From Marinomonas sp. CT5 (lineage in GTDB: Bacteria > Pseudomonadota > Gammaproteobacteria > Pseudomonadales > Marinomonadaceae): a stretch of DNA of 64,000 nt. The translations under genes were made by a program, and so were the position numbers. The stretch is taken from the NCBI RefSeq assembly GCF_018336975.1, contig NZ_CP025572.1, forward strand, positions 4,415,294 to 4,479,293, in the 5' to 3' direction. Numbering within the stretch: position 1 is the first letter of the stretch; each line of letters begins with the position of its first letter. Below are positions 21,193 to 31,700 of this stretch, piece by piece. The notes under the pieces were generated by a model. The model ran no database searches. It was not told the origin of the DNA and saw nothing but the letters and a program-made list of their open reading frames with translations.

Positions 21193-22586
21193 AGAAAATG
21201 CAAAACCTCTCACTAAGAACTTGGCAAAAGAGCTGTTTATCTAAAGCTTTAGAAGTCTATCAAAATGGTCAGCAAAACTTTATGTGCGTTGCTGCACCAG
21301 GTGCCGGAAAAACAAGATTTTCTGCATCGTTAGCAAAAAGCTTATTAGATGCTGACCACATTGATTTCGTTCTTTGCTTCGCCCCCTCTGTAAGCATACA
21401 GAACAGCATTCAAGAAACCTTCAGCAATATATTGAATGATCGCTTTGATGGCCGAATAGGCGCAAAAGGCTTGGTTATTACCTATCAAGGAATCCAATAC
21501 GCATACCAAGAACTTGCACATGTCATTAAGAACTACCGTGTTCTAATAATCTCTGATGAAATTCATCACTGTGCTTCTGGTGTAAGTAGCACGTCTAATC
21601 AATGGGGACAGTTGTTAGTTTCTTTAATATCAGAAGGCAATCCCCTGACTCTAACTTTGAGTGGTACTCCTTGGCGGTCAGACAGTACAAAAATAGCGCT
21701 TCAGAGCTATTCTGGAGAGCCTCAAGAGCTTGATACAGACTTTGTGTATGGGTTAGGCGATGCAGTTAGAGATAAGGTTTGTAGGAGACCTAGTTTAATA
21801 TTGCTCGATAATAGCTCGATTGATGTTAAGGAGGATTCTAAAACACATAAATTTAGTAGTATTCGCCAGGCAATTGAGGCTGAAAAACTAAAATATAGCG
21901 AACTACTGACTCATCAAGACTCACTAAGTCAGCTAATGACCTATGCCCATGAGGAACTGATTAGAATTAGAGAAAAACACCCTCGTGCCGCAGGTTTAGT
22001 TGTTGCATCATCTATTGATCAAGCGCGGCGGATATCTCAGTTTATTATCACTAACTTTAACGAGAGCTCTATTGTAGTTAGTTATGATCAAATTGATGCT
22101 CACGAAAACATCAGAGACTTTCAAAGTTCAGAGATTGACTGGATTGTTTCTATTGGCATGGTAAGTGAAGGCACAGACATCCCACGTTTACAGGTCTGCG
22201 CTTATCTGAGCAATGTGAGAACAGAGCTTAACTTTCGCCAAGTGCTTGGACGGATTCTACGGATTAATAAGGAACCGAATGAGTCTTGTTCAATGATAGC
22301 GTTTGCTGAGCCAAAGCTAATTGAATATTCAGAACGGATAAACCAAGACCTACCGGAAGATTCGATGAGAATAAAAGTCATCGAAGATCAAGCCCTAATA
22401 AAAACAGCGAACTTCAATCAACACACTATAAGCTCGGAAAACAAAGGCTTTATTTCCATGAAAACAACACCTTCAAGCCATACACATACATTTGATAGAC
22501 TTCATGATATAGCATCAGAAGCTTCATACTCCGTTAAAATGGCTTTATGTAAAGACTCTTACAGGACAACAATTCTATCTTTATAA
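21189..22586 (+). CDS. Superfamily II DEAD/DEAH-type helicase
   Basis: A 465-aa SF2 helicase. A Q-motif-like LRTWQKSCLSKAL precedes Walker A APGAGKTRF (near residue 35). The DEAH-type box is DEIHH, motif III is LSGTPWRSD, motif V is GMVSEGTDIPRLQ and motif VI is FRQVLGRILRI. These are the motifs of Rad25/RecQ-like DNA translocases or helicases. No nuclease domain is present; the C-terminal ~90 residues are unassigned. It is coupled to the winged-helix protein and under a C-protein-like regulator. This suggests a controlled DNA-targeting system, possibly anti-phage, but activity is not shown. Confidence 0.88.
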   Translation: MKKMQNLSLRTWQKSCLSKALEVYQNGQQNFMCVAAPGAGKTRFSASLAKSLLDADHIDFVLCFAPSVSIQNSIQETFSNILNDRFDGRIGAKGLVITYQGIQYAYQELAHVIKNYRVLIISDEIHHCASGVSSTSNQWGQLLVSLISEGNPLTLTLSGTPWRSDSTKIALQSYSGEPQELDTDFVYGLGDAVRDKVCRRPSLILLDNSSIDVKEDSKTHKFSSIRQAIEAEKLKYSELLTHQDSLSQLMTYAHEELIRIREKHPRAAGLVVASSIDQARRISQFIITNFNESSIVVSYDQIDAHENIRDFQSSEIDWIVSIGMVSEGTDIPRLQVCAYLSNVRTELNFRQVLGRILRINKEPNESCSMIAFAEPKLIEYSERINQDLPEDSMRIKVIEDQALIKTANFNQHTISSENKGFISMKTTPSSHTHTFDRLHDIASEASYSVKMALCKDSYRTTILSL

Positions 22587-22643
22587 AGAAAGGAAAGTCC
22601 CAAAAAGCTTTAAAACACGAATTCAATACTTTATTGGCATTTA

Positions 22644-22664
22644 TTTAATGTTTAATGTTTAATG
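22644..22664. repeat. Three tandem copies of TTTAATG
   Basis: TTTAATG is repeated three times (22644-22664), preceded by GCATTTA. The unit is seven bases, like the large TAAATGC array at 28540-28707, and the two arrays lie on either side of the recombinase trio. The similarity may be chance. Confidence 0.6.
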
Positions 22665-22711
22665 TTTTTGAATAAAAAACCAAATCCAATCCACTAAGAG
22701 ATAGTATACAT

Positions 22712-22981
22712 ATGGACACAATGCAGGAACTTTTTGAAAGAATTAAGTCTATTTTAGTTGAACAGCCACATAGTGACTCAAGTACAGTAATTGCTAAAGC
22801 TTTAGCATCTGCATGCAACAACTCATATAGCGTTAGCATGCTAGATATCTCAACTAAACTTGATAGTAAAAATAGAAACCTTATTAATTCACTTACACAT
22901 ATTTACTCATTTGAAGATTACAGTAACTCTCTGCAAGATGAAACTCTGCATTGGCTAAGAGAAAAGAAATTTATTAAGTAA
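22712..22981 (+). CDS. Small uncharacterised protein
   Basis: An 89-aa protein from the ATG at 22712. It is polar and helical (QELFERIKSILVEQPHSDSS, then TVIAKALASACNNSYS) and ends with LHWLREKKFIK. There is no clear ribosome site, but the frame is clean and the product looks folded. It lies 125 nt after the helicase gene on the same strand and before a strong terminator-like hairpin at 23106. No family recognised. Confidence 0.5.
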   Translation: MDTMQELFERIKSILVEQPHSDSSTVIAKALASACNNSYSVSMLDISTKLDSKNRNLINSLTHIYSFEDYSNSLQDETLHWLREKKFIK

Positions 22982-23407
22982 ATAATTCTTGAGGGTAAGT
23001 TGAGATGAGAGTCCCGAGTATTGCTTGAGAATATCCGATCAAGCGCCTTAATATTCTGGAAAGCCCAATGGAAGTCATTAATTTGGCTGGTTTTTCACTT
23101 TTCTACCACTAAACAAGATAATTGAACCTTGTTTAGTGGTTTTTAAACAGATTAACCCCTTGCAACTCGTATCAAATGATCAACCCTAAATACATTGACT
23201 CAGGCAAACAGCATCGCAAGCATGTTGTCGTTTTTAGCCAGACCACGATTTTCTACTTTCCTAAAACCAAATTGGCATTTGATAATTCGAAATAGGTGTT
23301 AGACCTTAACGATAAACAAGCAAAGAAGAGTAGATTTGACATGGGCAGAGCCGAAGGCTTAGCACATGATTGTCTCATGAAAAGTGCTTATACGCTTGTT
23401 ACCAAGC
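22982..23407. other. Intergenic region with terminator and short frames
   Basis: Between the small gene and the recombinase trio. It holds the strong hairpin described separately and a 39-codon frame at 23176-23295 ([20 protein letters not shown]) without a ribosome site. A stretch reads MGRAEGLAHDCLMKSAYT near 23341. These look like gene fragments; nothing can be named. Confidence 0.4.
23106..23144. terminator. Rho-independent terminator (12-bp stem)
   Basis: CCACTAAACAAG (23106-23117) pairs perfectly with CTTGTTTAGTGG (23128-23139) across a 10-nt loop and is followed by TTTTT. It would end plus-strand transcripts from the helicase operon. A-rich sequence is not present on the other side, so it works mainly in the plus direction. 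Confidence 0.85.
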
Positions 23408-25174
23408 CTAATAATTTCTGTCATCTGATTTTATATAAAGTTTTGCCTGCTCTATAAACTGTTCCGAACTTTCAACTAAAGATTTATTTTCACTGTGATT
23501 CACAACTTTTTGATGAAGCTCTATCCGTTTCTCCCAATATTCGCGACGATTATCATCAATTCCGAAATTTGGACAACCTACACATCGCTTCTCCTCACGC
23601 TTGGCATCAGAAAGCTCCCCTTTATCATCAAGGCACCTTGATTCACCTTTTGATTTTGAGGTAATCAAACAATAACCATTAGCATGACTAATAATTTTTA
23701 ACTCTTCTTGCTTCACCATGCTATCAACAAAATCAGCAATCACTACTGGATCGAGTATTCTTGATTTTGCCTGAATTAGGCGTCCATAGCGTTCAAGAGT
23801 ATTGCTAGCCCCCCCACTTATTGTTATTTTTTTCTGAAATGAACGATTAAGGATATCAAAGGCCATTGCCTGTTCCACTTCTGGCATGAAATGCCAGATA
23901 TTCTCATCGTCAGTATATTTTTTAGTAAAAAATAAATTATTATGTTTGAGCATGATGGAAAGCTCCGCCATATCTCCTATTTCATACCTCCACATCCATA
24001 GCATCGAGTATGCACGCCTAAACATATGAGGTCTAAGATTTAATTCTTCAAGACCAATTGAATTAGTAAAACACTTAAGAAGATGATAAATACTTGCAGT
24101 ATGAAGGTAATATGACTTCGTATTACCATTTTTCACAGAATGTTGAAGTGGAGTTTTTAGTAGTATCTTTTTTTCTCCTGATTCCTGTCGTTTGTATTCA
24201 GTAATTCGCATGATAACTCTAAATGCATCGATGACTTCTGAAATAACAGCAACTTCGGTTTTTTTACCTGACAAAGATCCTGAGGTCTTCTTTTCTAGAC
24301 CATAAAGAACGTCAAGTTCTAGATTTAGAAGCTTAGCTATATCATCTGTATCCCTCAAAGCAGCTTCATGTTTACGCTCCGCAGTCAAAAGAAAAGTAAT
24401 GGTTAAGGCGGCACCATAAAGAATATTAACGTCCATAATCAGTTTTGATGCAGTAATACCAAAGAACTTTGTGAATGTTCTAGAGGGATGACTTTTCTCC
24501 CCACCATCTCGTAGCGCCATATAGCTATCAAGCAGTTGTAAGGTTTTATCTGAATTTTTTATAAGTTTTAGAGCTTTATTTAAAACAAAAAATATTTCGC
24601 GTGGTAATAGCGTCTCTGTATGTGAATTGCTCTTAGATAATTTTTTAGCATATGTGAAAGGACTTTGATCAATGAAAGGATCAAAGTCTAAAGATTCTTG
24701 CAATGATTCTCGCATAGTATAAAGATCAGCTATCGGTAAAAGTAACCCCTCAGTCGTCGATGTTTTAATATTTCGATCTAATAAACATTGTTTGTATGCA
24801 TCAATATCAGCAATAGAAATATCTTCCAAAAACATGCATCTGCGTTCAATAAATATAAATTTAAAAAAAACTCTTAATGATCTGGCATAACCGACTAGAG
24901 AACTAGTTGTGAGTGCTCTCTTTTTGAAATTTTCCATCCTACATATAAGCTGTTCTTTAGCTCGATCCACCCAATATACCCATTGAGGGTCACTTTCCAG
25001 AGTGTCATCATAAAACCAATTAACTGTATATTTAGATAATTCATCAGTTTCAATATGCGGCTTAAAGCGCCATGAGGGTTCATTGACACCTGAAATAAGC
25101 CAAGAATATTTTGCAGGTTTCTTTTCTGCGTGTTCTAGTGGATGATTAAGGTTTACATGTAAAGACGAGACCAT
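23408..25174 (-). CDS. Tyrosine recombinase, third of a trio
   Basis: A 588-aa tyrosine-recombinase-like protein. The first catalytic Arg region is FLLTAERKHEAALR. The HxxR box is LRPHMFRRAYSML. A later His is in LSIMLKHNNLFFTKKYTDDE, whose Tyr is the likely nucleophile. The C-terminus has Cys residues (SRCLDDKGELSDAKREEKRC then VGCPNFG) that could bind a metal. It starts 8 nt after the second recombinase gene stops, so all three are one operon. Size and order resemble Tn554-type or recombinase-in-trio elements; which class it belongs to is not settled. Confidence 0.8.
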   Translation of the reverse strand: MVSSLHVNLNHPLEHAEKKPAKYSWLISGVNEPSWRFKPHIETDELSKYTVNWFYDDTLESDPQWVYWVDRAKEQLICRMENFKKRALTTSSLVGYARSLRVFFKFIFIERRCMFLEDISIADIDAYKQCLLDRNIKTSTTEGLLLPIADLYTMRESLQESLDFDPFIDQSPFTYAKKLSKSNSHTETLLPREIFFVLNKALKLIKNSDKTLQLLDSYMALRDGGEKSHPSRTFTKFFGITASKLIMDVNILYGAALTITFLLTAERKHEAALRDTDDIAKLLNLELDVLYGLEKKTSGSLSGKKTEVAVISEVIDAFRVIMRITEYKRQESGEKKILLKTPLQHSVKNGNTKSYYLHTASIYHLLKCFTNSIGLEELNLRPHMFRRAYSMLWMWRYEIGDMAELSIMLKHNNLFFTKKYTDDENIWHFMPEVEQAMAFDILNRSFQKKITISGGASNTLERYGRLIQAKSRILDPVVIADFVDSMVKQEELKIISHANGYCLITSKSKGESRCLDDKGELSDAKREEKRCVGCPNFGIDDNRREYWEKRIELHQKVVNHSENKSLVESSEQFIEQAKLYIKSDDRNY

Positions 25175-25182
25175 CTTTTTTC

Positions 25183-27288
25183 CTATGACAAGGGAGGTAA
25201 AATAATGTTTTTAGCAAGTTCTCGGGCTTTTTTCTTATCTACACTAGAAACTAAAGCAAGGATATTTCGATATTTTGCTAACCTTGGAGCCCAATAAATA
25301 TTCCATCTCTCAGGATTTGAAAAAAGAATTTCCTCTTGAGATTCAGATATAGCCTTTTCCCAAGCAATCCACTCAGCAATAATACCTAGATCCTGAAACC
25401 AAATTCTTTGTGCATCACAGTTGATCCACTCGTCAACTCCAGATTCTGAGACATCAAACAAATCATTATGCAGAGGTTTTAAATGGGAACCATCGTCTTC
25501 AATAAGATTATTTTCAGATGTATTAACCAAATATTGTTGGAAGCTTTTTGTTTTCGTCTTTAAGAGCGATTGTGTTAACACCCTTTCAGTATATCGATGA
25601 GTTGTTGAAGCGGATTTATGATTCAACACATGCTGAATACTGGATGAGTTCTCTCCAGTTAAACGTAAGATCAACGTACATGTCGGTCTGAAGTTTTCGC
25701 CAACACTACCTTTAATAGTAGTTAAAATTGGATTTTTTTGGGAAGATACATTAATAAAATTACGAACTAGATTAGTAATGGTTGTAGCATCAGCAAGTTT
25801 AACGACAATATTTTCCCGACCAGCGTTTGGTGTAAACTGTAACCATAGTGGTGTTTTTTCAAGCCTCAAAAAGCTTTTGCCTTGAGTTCCCAATTCCGAA
25901 AGAGTTTGTTTCATTCTTTCTACATGGCGAACACAGGCCGCAATAATAGGATCGCTCGCATCACAATTTTTAATAAGAGGCTCGCTTCGGAATTTATCAA
26001 AAAAAGTTACGATCTTTCCTGAATCCTTTGATGGTCTAAAAGAGTTAAGGTATGCATACCGAGCTACAGTATCAACATTAGGACTTAGCTCAATATACGA
26101 CAGTAAACCAACAATAAATGGTGCAATGGTGTTCGTCGTAGGAAAAAAGGCCGAACGAATTCTTACTCCAGACCATCCCCGATACTTGAAAAAATCTAAT
26201 AAACCAACAGGCCATGTACTAGATTCAGGCACTAATCTACCATAATGAGAGTATAAAACCTTAATAGCTAAATCGATACTTCGAGGATCTCGCTCATTAT
26301 CTAAGTGTCTATATGTATCTAAATTTTTATAATACTCTAACTGATTTGATGTTAGTTTATTTATAGTCGATTCAAAAACTTTTTTATAAACTAGATCTGA
26401 TGATTTCCCTTTAAACAAATCAACAACATTACTCGACTTCCATCCCTTACTACGGAAGAAGCCCTCAATGCCAACAGGCCAAAATCTAACAGACGGTAAG
26501 ACTCTCCCAAATTTAGAATACAGTATTGAAAAAGCCTCTTCAAAAGTACGCTCTGGAATAGGAAAACTTTTAATGAAGTCTCGTACTTTTTTAAAATTAT
26601 TGATTTCATCATTCGAAAGGGAGGATATAATTGAGTCGACATGAACCCAATCACTCTCCCACTCTTCAATTTTTATAATTGCTTCTTTATGAAGAAGGTC
26701 AATACAACATAAAGATAGCATTAAAGCTTTGGATTCCAAATCCCCAAGGTTAAAAGTTTTAGAAACCTCCTCTAATTCCTCTGGATTAAAATTATTATTA
26801 TCTTCGACATAAACCCTAGCAATTTCTGAAAATGATTGCTTATTTTTAACCTGTATTTTTGAAGAATCAAATCCCTTCGGGATAATCTGTTTAGGTATAA
26901 CGTTTGCATTTATTAAATGCATAAAAAAATTTGTTGCAGTTAGAAACTTTTGATATTTAGTATTTAAAGTAATTTCATCATTTTTACTAATTGAATCTTT
27001 ATATGATTTTAATGAATCCGTATCAACAACTTCTGATGTCATTAGCACATGACGTAAAAATGGTAATATGCTATTGACCGCAGATCTACGATTGCGTTTA
27101 CCCCGAACATAAAAACTTAGTTCTCTAATAATTTTCTCGGAATCATGCAGGTCCATTAAATCTATAACAGAAATAGTACCTTCCTCATCCCCCAAAAACA
27201 CTTCAAATCGACCTGTGGGGGATATCGGTAAAATTGAAGCTTTTGGTCTTGAGGTAATTTTACTACGTTGCAATTTTTTATGAGCCAT
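25183..27288 (-). CDS. Large tyrosine recombinase, second of a trio (altered active site)
   Basis: A 701-aa protein from the ATG at 27288, chosen because GAGG sits about 7 nt upstream and the start overlaps the previous gene by 11 nt. The C-terminal catalytic part shows GENFRPTCTLILRLTGENSS and HVLNHKSASTTHRYTERV, that is a retained second Arg, a His and the Tyr nucleophile. However, the usual His of the HxxR box appears as N-F-R and the first catalytic Arg is hard to place. Residues ~270-400 contain two copies of a motif, YSKFGRVLPSVRFWPVGIEG and YSHYGRLVPESSTWPVGLLD. TnpB-like recombinases of Tn554 are similarly long. Confidence 0.75.
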   Translation of the reverse strand: MAHKKLQRSKITSRPKASILPISPTGRFEVFLGDEEGTISVIDLMDLHDSEKIIRELSFYVRGKRNRRSAVNSILPFLRHVLMTSEVVDTDSLKSYKDSISKNDEITLNTKYQKFLTATNFFMHLINANVIPKQIIPKGFDSSKIQVKNKQSFSEIARVYVEDNNNFNPEELEEVSKTFNLGDLESKALMLSLCCIDLLHKEAIIKIEEWESDWVHVDSIISSLSNDEINNFKKVRDFIKSFPIPERTFEEAFSILYSKFGRVLPSVRFWPVGIEGFFRSKGWKSSNVVDLFKGKSSDLVYKKVFESTINKLTSNQLEYYKNLDTYRHLDNERDPRSIDLAIKVLYSHYGRLVPESSTWPVGLLDFFKYRGWSGVRIRSAFFPTTNTIAPFIVGLLSYIELSPNVDTVARYAYLNSFRPSKDSGKIVTFFDKFRSEPLIKNCDASDPIIAACVRHVERMKQTLSELGTQGKSFLRLEKTPLWLQFTPNAGRENIVVKLADATTITNLVRNFINVSSQKNPILTTIKGSVGENFRPTCTLILRLTGENSSSIQHVLNHKSASTTHRYTERVLTQSLLKTKTKSFQQYLVNTSENNLIEDDGSHLKPLHNDLFDVSESGVDEWINCDAQRIWFQDLGIIAEWIAWEKAISESQEEILFSNPERWNIYWAPRLAKYRNILALVSSVDKKKARELAKNIILPPLS

Positions 27289-28438
27289 TACTATCCTCAA
27301 AAAAACGTCCGACTGCATACGTCTGTAAACTATCAGGGGATTTATGTCGTGTTAGATGCTTAGCAATTTCCTCTACTCTCTGAATTCCTGCAGAATCTAA
27401 GCCTTTTAAAATGTCCGTTGTGAATCGGTGTTTTAGTCCGTGCTGCCAAACAAGCTCATCTTTCGTTAAAGCACCGCATTCTACGGCACAACAAAAAGCA
27501 CTTCTGACCTGATTAGAAAGTGTCCTAGGGTGTAACGCTCGACCGGTTGTACTAGATAAAAAAATACTTGAGGACTCTACGTATACATCTTTTCTCTTTC
27601 TATTTCTTTTTCTGTGTGCCTTTACGGTAGATGATCTATCATTCTCTATATAATCCCATGTTCTTTTAACCAACAGTGGACTTATTGGAATTACTTTTGG
27701 CTTACTCCCTTTTGAAGTAACAACATTTATAAAAACATTTTCACCGGCGATAGCTGCATTCTCGGCAGTTTTTCTTTCAGGAAGTTGTTCTATATTTAAA
27801 GCGCATATTTCGTGAGCCCTCAACCCGAGAGCAGCTCCCCAATCGACCATAAGCTCAAATCGAACTTGCAAATTGTTAGCACCCAGCGTTGTATGCGCTT
27901 TAACAATTTCAATCCAATCCATTCGCGGAGCAGTTCGAGGCGCGCTTTTTTCTTTACTAAGGCGCTTAACTAATGGATGAGAAACAACACCATCTTTTTT
28001 TGAGGGCAACAGTCTTACCCTACATCGTTCCTCTACTCCAATAAGGTTGTATGAATAACCCTGTGTTTGAGTCCACTCTAGATATGCAATTACAGTACGC
28101 AGAACCTGGGCAACATAATTTTTTGTGTTGTCTTTATTTGCTCCAGGCCTGCTCAACAATTCATTGCGGTAACTCTCTAGCCAAGAGTCATCTATCTCAT
28201 CCCAAGCAAGCCTCTGCTCATCACTGCATCCATTATTATCTACTTCTAATTGAGTTAAGAAATCACATATATGATGAGCATATGTAATGAGAGTTCGCTC
28301 AGCACACATTACTCGCAATGAGAGTAGATATTGCAATGAAAGCCGATGAACAGTTAACTCTTCCGACAGGATCACTGGAAACCTACCATGCAGTGATCCA
28401 TAAAAGTCTACGGAATCAGCGTATCTAATATGAGCCAT
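27278..28438 (-). CDS. Tyrosine recombinase/integrase, first of a trio
   Basis: A 386-aa tyrosine recombinase. The N-terminal SAM-like core-binding domain is recognisable (RTLITYAHHICDFLTQLE). The catalytic residues are all present: Arg in WGAALGLRAHEICALN, HxxR-type HGLKHRFTTDI, then His and the nucleophilic Tyr in LTRHKSPDSLQTYAVGRFF. It is the most complete of the three and probably the main strand-exchange enzyme. It leads the operon; the tandem heptamer repeat lies 102 bp upstream of its start. Confidence 0.9.
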   Translation of the reverse strand: MAHIRYADSVDFYGSLHGRFPVILSEELTVHRLSLQYLLSLRVMCAERTLITYAHHICDFLTQLEVDNNGCSDEQRLAWDEIDDSWLESYRNELLSRPGANKDNTKNYVAQVLRTVIAYLEWTQTQGYSYNLIGVEERCRVRLLPSKKDGVVSHPLVKRLSKEKSAPRTAPRMDWIEIVKAHTTLGANNLQVRFELMVDWGAALGLRAHEICALNIEQLPERKTAENAAIAGENVFINVVTSKGSKPKVIPISPLLVKRTWDYIENDRSSTVKAHRKRNRKRKDVYVESSSIFLSSTTGRALHPRTLSNQVRSAFCCAVECGALTKDELVWQHGLKHRFTTDILKGLDSAGIQRVEEIAKHLTRHKSPDSLQTYAVGRFFEDSNGS

Positions 28439-28539
28439 TTCTAATCACTTCCATACCTTTGATAATCAACCACTATGCATGCCTATTTATCTTATTAAAC
28501 TAATAAGAAATCTAAAGTTCTTTCAAACATTCTAAATTT

Positions 28540-28707
28540 TAAATGCTACATGCTAAATGCTAAATGCTAAATGCTAAATGCTAAATGCTAAATGCTAAAT
28601 GCTAAATGCTAAATGCTAAATGCTAAATGCTAAATGCTAAATGCTAAATGCTAAATGCTAAATGCTAAATGCTAAATGCTAAATGCTAAATGCTAAATGC
28701 TAAATGC
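28540..28707. repeat. Tandem heptamer array, (TAAATGC) x 24
   Basis: Twenty-four uninterrupted copies of TAAATGC; only the second differs (TACATGC). The array sits between the stop of the NTPase-nuclease gene (28743) and the start of the recombinase operon (28438). Because the unit is not a multiple of three and near-perfect, it should expand and contract by slippage. It is not a CRISPR array: there are no spacers. Its place in the recombinase leader could make it a promoter-spacing switch. Confidence 0.98.
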
Positions 28708-28742
28708 TAATTATCAATAAAGTTGTACATATAAATCTGAGT

Positions 28743-31700
28743 TTACATAGGTTTAGATACATCTAGGACAAATACATCAATAAGCCCTTGTAGTTCTATA
28801 GGTAGCGTTTTTTCAATACTGGTTTTCAGCTCTTGAACATTATTAATACCATGAAGTTGACGGCCTGCAACTTTCTCGTCTGCACCAAACCAAATAACAA
28901 GGTAAATTCCTTGATGTTCAGCATCAGGATGAGTTGAGTAGCGTTCGGCTAGTTGAGTAGAAGCTGCCGTATATAAGTCAATATGCCATTGGCCCTTAGC
29001 TTCAATAACAAGTAATCGCCTTTTCCCGTTAATCATCTTAGCGGCAGTTATATCAATCCTATTTTGATTTTGTGTCTGATGTTCTGAAGTAATGATAATG
29101 CCTTGAGGATGGAGTATTGTTTGTAGTCGTTCGGCAATGATTTCGACAGAATTTACTTCACCTAATCGAGTGTGATTTCTATTTTTATCTTTTGAATAAA
29201 AACGGTTCCTTGAATTAAACTCTCCTCCATTAATATACTTTTGATAGCTTATCAATTCTTGAAGAATTTTTTGACGTAGTCCTTCAACCGTGACCACAGC
29301 ATTATTATCTAATAAATCAACGATTTCATCAGGCGTTGGGGGCTCAAAATCTCTCAAAGCTTTTTTCCGTAGCTGTTCTGCTTGTATGCTTTTTAACACT
29401 GTATGAATATCAGTGAAGCGTGGATCACTTGTTAGTCGATTAAGAACAGAAATTGCTTCATCAGAGCTGTCATTACCAATAGACCAGATGATTTCTGTCA
29501 GAAATCGATATGCTGTCTCTCCCGCTGGGCTTCCTGTACCAAAATGGCTAGGCAGATGTGTTTTTGGCCATTTATCAAAGAAGGCTTCGAGCACCATTTC
29601 CACCTTGCTAGAGGTTAGCTCTGGCCAATATGAATAATCTCTTCGATTCATTCGGCCTGAATGTTCATTTAACAAAAGTACAGAGTTTTTATTTGGCTTT
29701 AACCAATCAAAATATGGTTGTGCTATGTCTAAGTTAAGGAAGTAGAATGCTCGAATAAACCAAAATTTACGTCTTCGTTCAAACTTCTCATCATCTGTGA
29801 CGGTAGGCCATTTAGACAAAAATTCAGAACAACGAATTTTGATGATATTATTCAGTTCTTCTCGTTTTCCGTAGGTGGCTGCAAGTTCAAAAAGAGAGCT
29901 TAGAGCGTTGTGTTCAATTTCAATAAAGCGCTGAAGCCATTCAATTGATAATTTTGCTCGTAAAGAGCTAAATTTTTCGTCATATTCTAAAAAGTAAATT
30001 TCTGTATGTGCGCATTTAGGTTGTGCTAATTGAGGCTCAAGGTATTGGCGTAAAAATTGTTCAGAAGATTTAGTATCAGGAAAGATTAAGCGATCAACTT
30101 CAGCTTTAAGAGCATCTTTTTCACTTTGATCAACCGCAGAATACCCCATATCTAAATTTGTTCTTAATGCACTTAGTAATGGGTGCTTTACGCCTTTTAA
30201 GGTTCCACAGTCACGCATAATTTCAAAGCAAGCCGCAAAAAGAATGGTTTCAACGACTAACCCCTTAGAGGCGCATTGCATCTCAGCAAGTTTTTGTAAG
30301 CTGGGTACATGTGGCTCAATAAAATCTAGACAGTTTCTGAGTGCATTTCGAACCAATGTTTCATCACCAAACTCTAGCTCTATATCCTCAGGCCTAAGTA
30401 GGACTAGATCTGCAAAACGAGCTAAACAGCTCCAATGTTGGCCACTTTCAACCAGATCACGGTTGTCTTGAACATATTTGATATTTTCCGCATGTAGTAG
30501 GGTCTTTTTTCGATTATGACGTTTCATTATTCTGCTATGTTTTGAATTCCATTTTCGATCGTGCGTTTTATCAAAAACAGCATCCAGTCTATTCTGCAAG
30601 CTCCATTGCATCATAAATTCATGTTTTTTAGAGGCTTGATTTCGCATATGTTGGCGCAGATAATCAGGTCCTAATTTTTCTTTCGCTCTATGTTTATTAT
30701 GTCGCTGCATAAAACTCATCCACAATGCGCAGTTATCGTTCTCAAATGCTAAATCAACAATAAACTTATGATCATCAGGAGTTAGGCAAAGACCTGAATG
30801 CGAGTAACGCTCACTAAACTTGTTTATCTTGGCTTGGAAAATTTTCTCTCGATCAGTTAGCTTACCAAAAACATGAGCAATAATTTCTTGACGTAAAGCA
30901 ATGTTTTCTCGAAGCACTTTAACTGAGATGATATCAATAGGATTCACTTGGTATGGAAAATGAAGGTTTTTAATCCATTCCCAGACACGTAACGAATTAT
31001 AAGGTGGTTCGGCTAATTCGAAATAGCGGTCAAGCATTGAACCGATGATTTTACTTAACCCATTTTTACAATTACATTCATACACTTCTTTCTGACAGGT
31101 GCAGACTAAGTTCTTGCTGAATGTATCTAAAAGACATTCTATGGCTCCCAAAGTTAAATCAGCTATCAAGAGCTTTACGAAGTAAGGGCGTTCCCTTGAC
31201 GAATCAAAGCCATGCATATGATTAGGGTATAGATCAGTGCATTTCAGAAAGAAGGCTTTAAGTTCATCTATGCTAAAAGTGTCAGGGCCAAGTTCCTTGA
31301 TTACTTTTACTGCTATATGCATAGATGCATGACTGGCTTCAATAATTAAACCTTGTAAGTCTAAACGGAGGTTGTAGTCTTCAACCTCAACCCTTAATAG
31401 GCAGTTCATAGCTAATATTCGAACTTCTTTAGTTTCATTCGATGCTAATAATAACTGACGTAACTCTTTGACTAACCATTTTTCAGCATTTGAACCGGCT
31501 AAAAGTTCTAGGAGTAAGCACCTTAAGTGTCCATCACTTTTATTAGTGATAATGTATTTAACCTCATCCATTGTTTCTTGTGTAAAAAATCCGGCAACAC
31601 TGAATTTGCGCCAGAGGTCACTTCTTCGGAAATATGGGTCAAAAGCTTCCATATCCTTCAATTTTGATAAAAGTAATCTTTTTGACGATGGTTCCAGTTG

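Noticed and set aside
28540..28707. The regular repeat as a possible CRISPR array
   Set aside because: The unit is seven bases with no spacers and no cas genes nearby; it is a simple tandem repeat.
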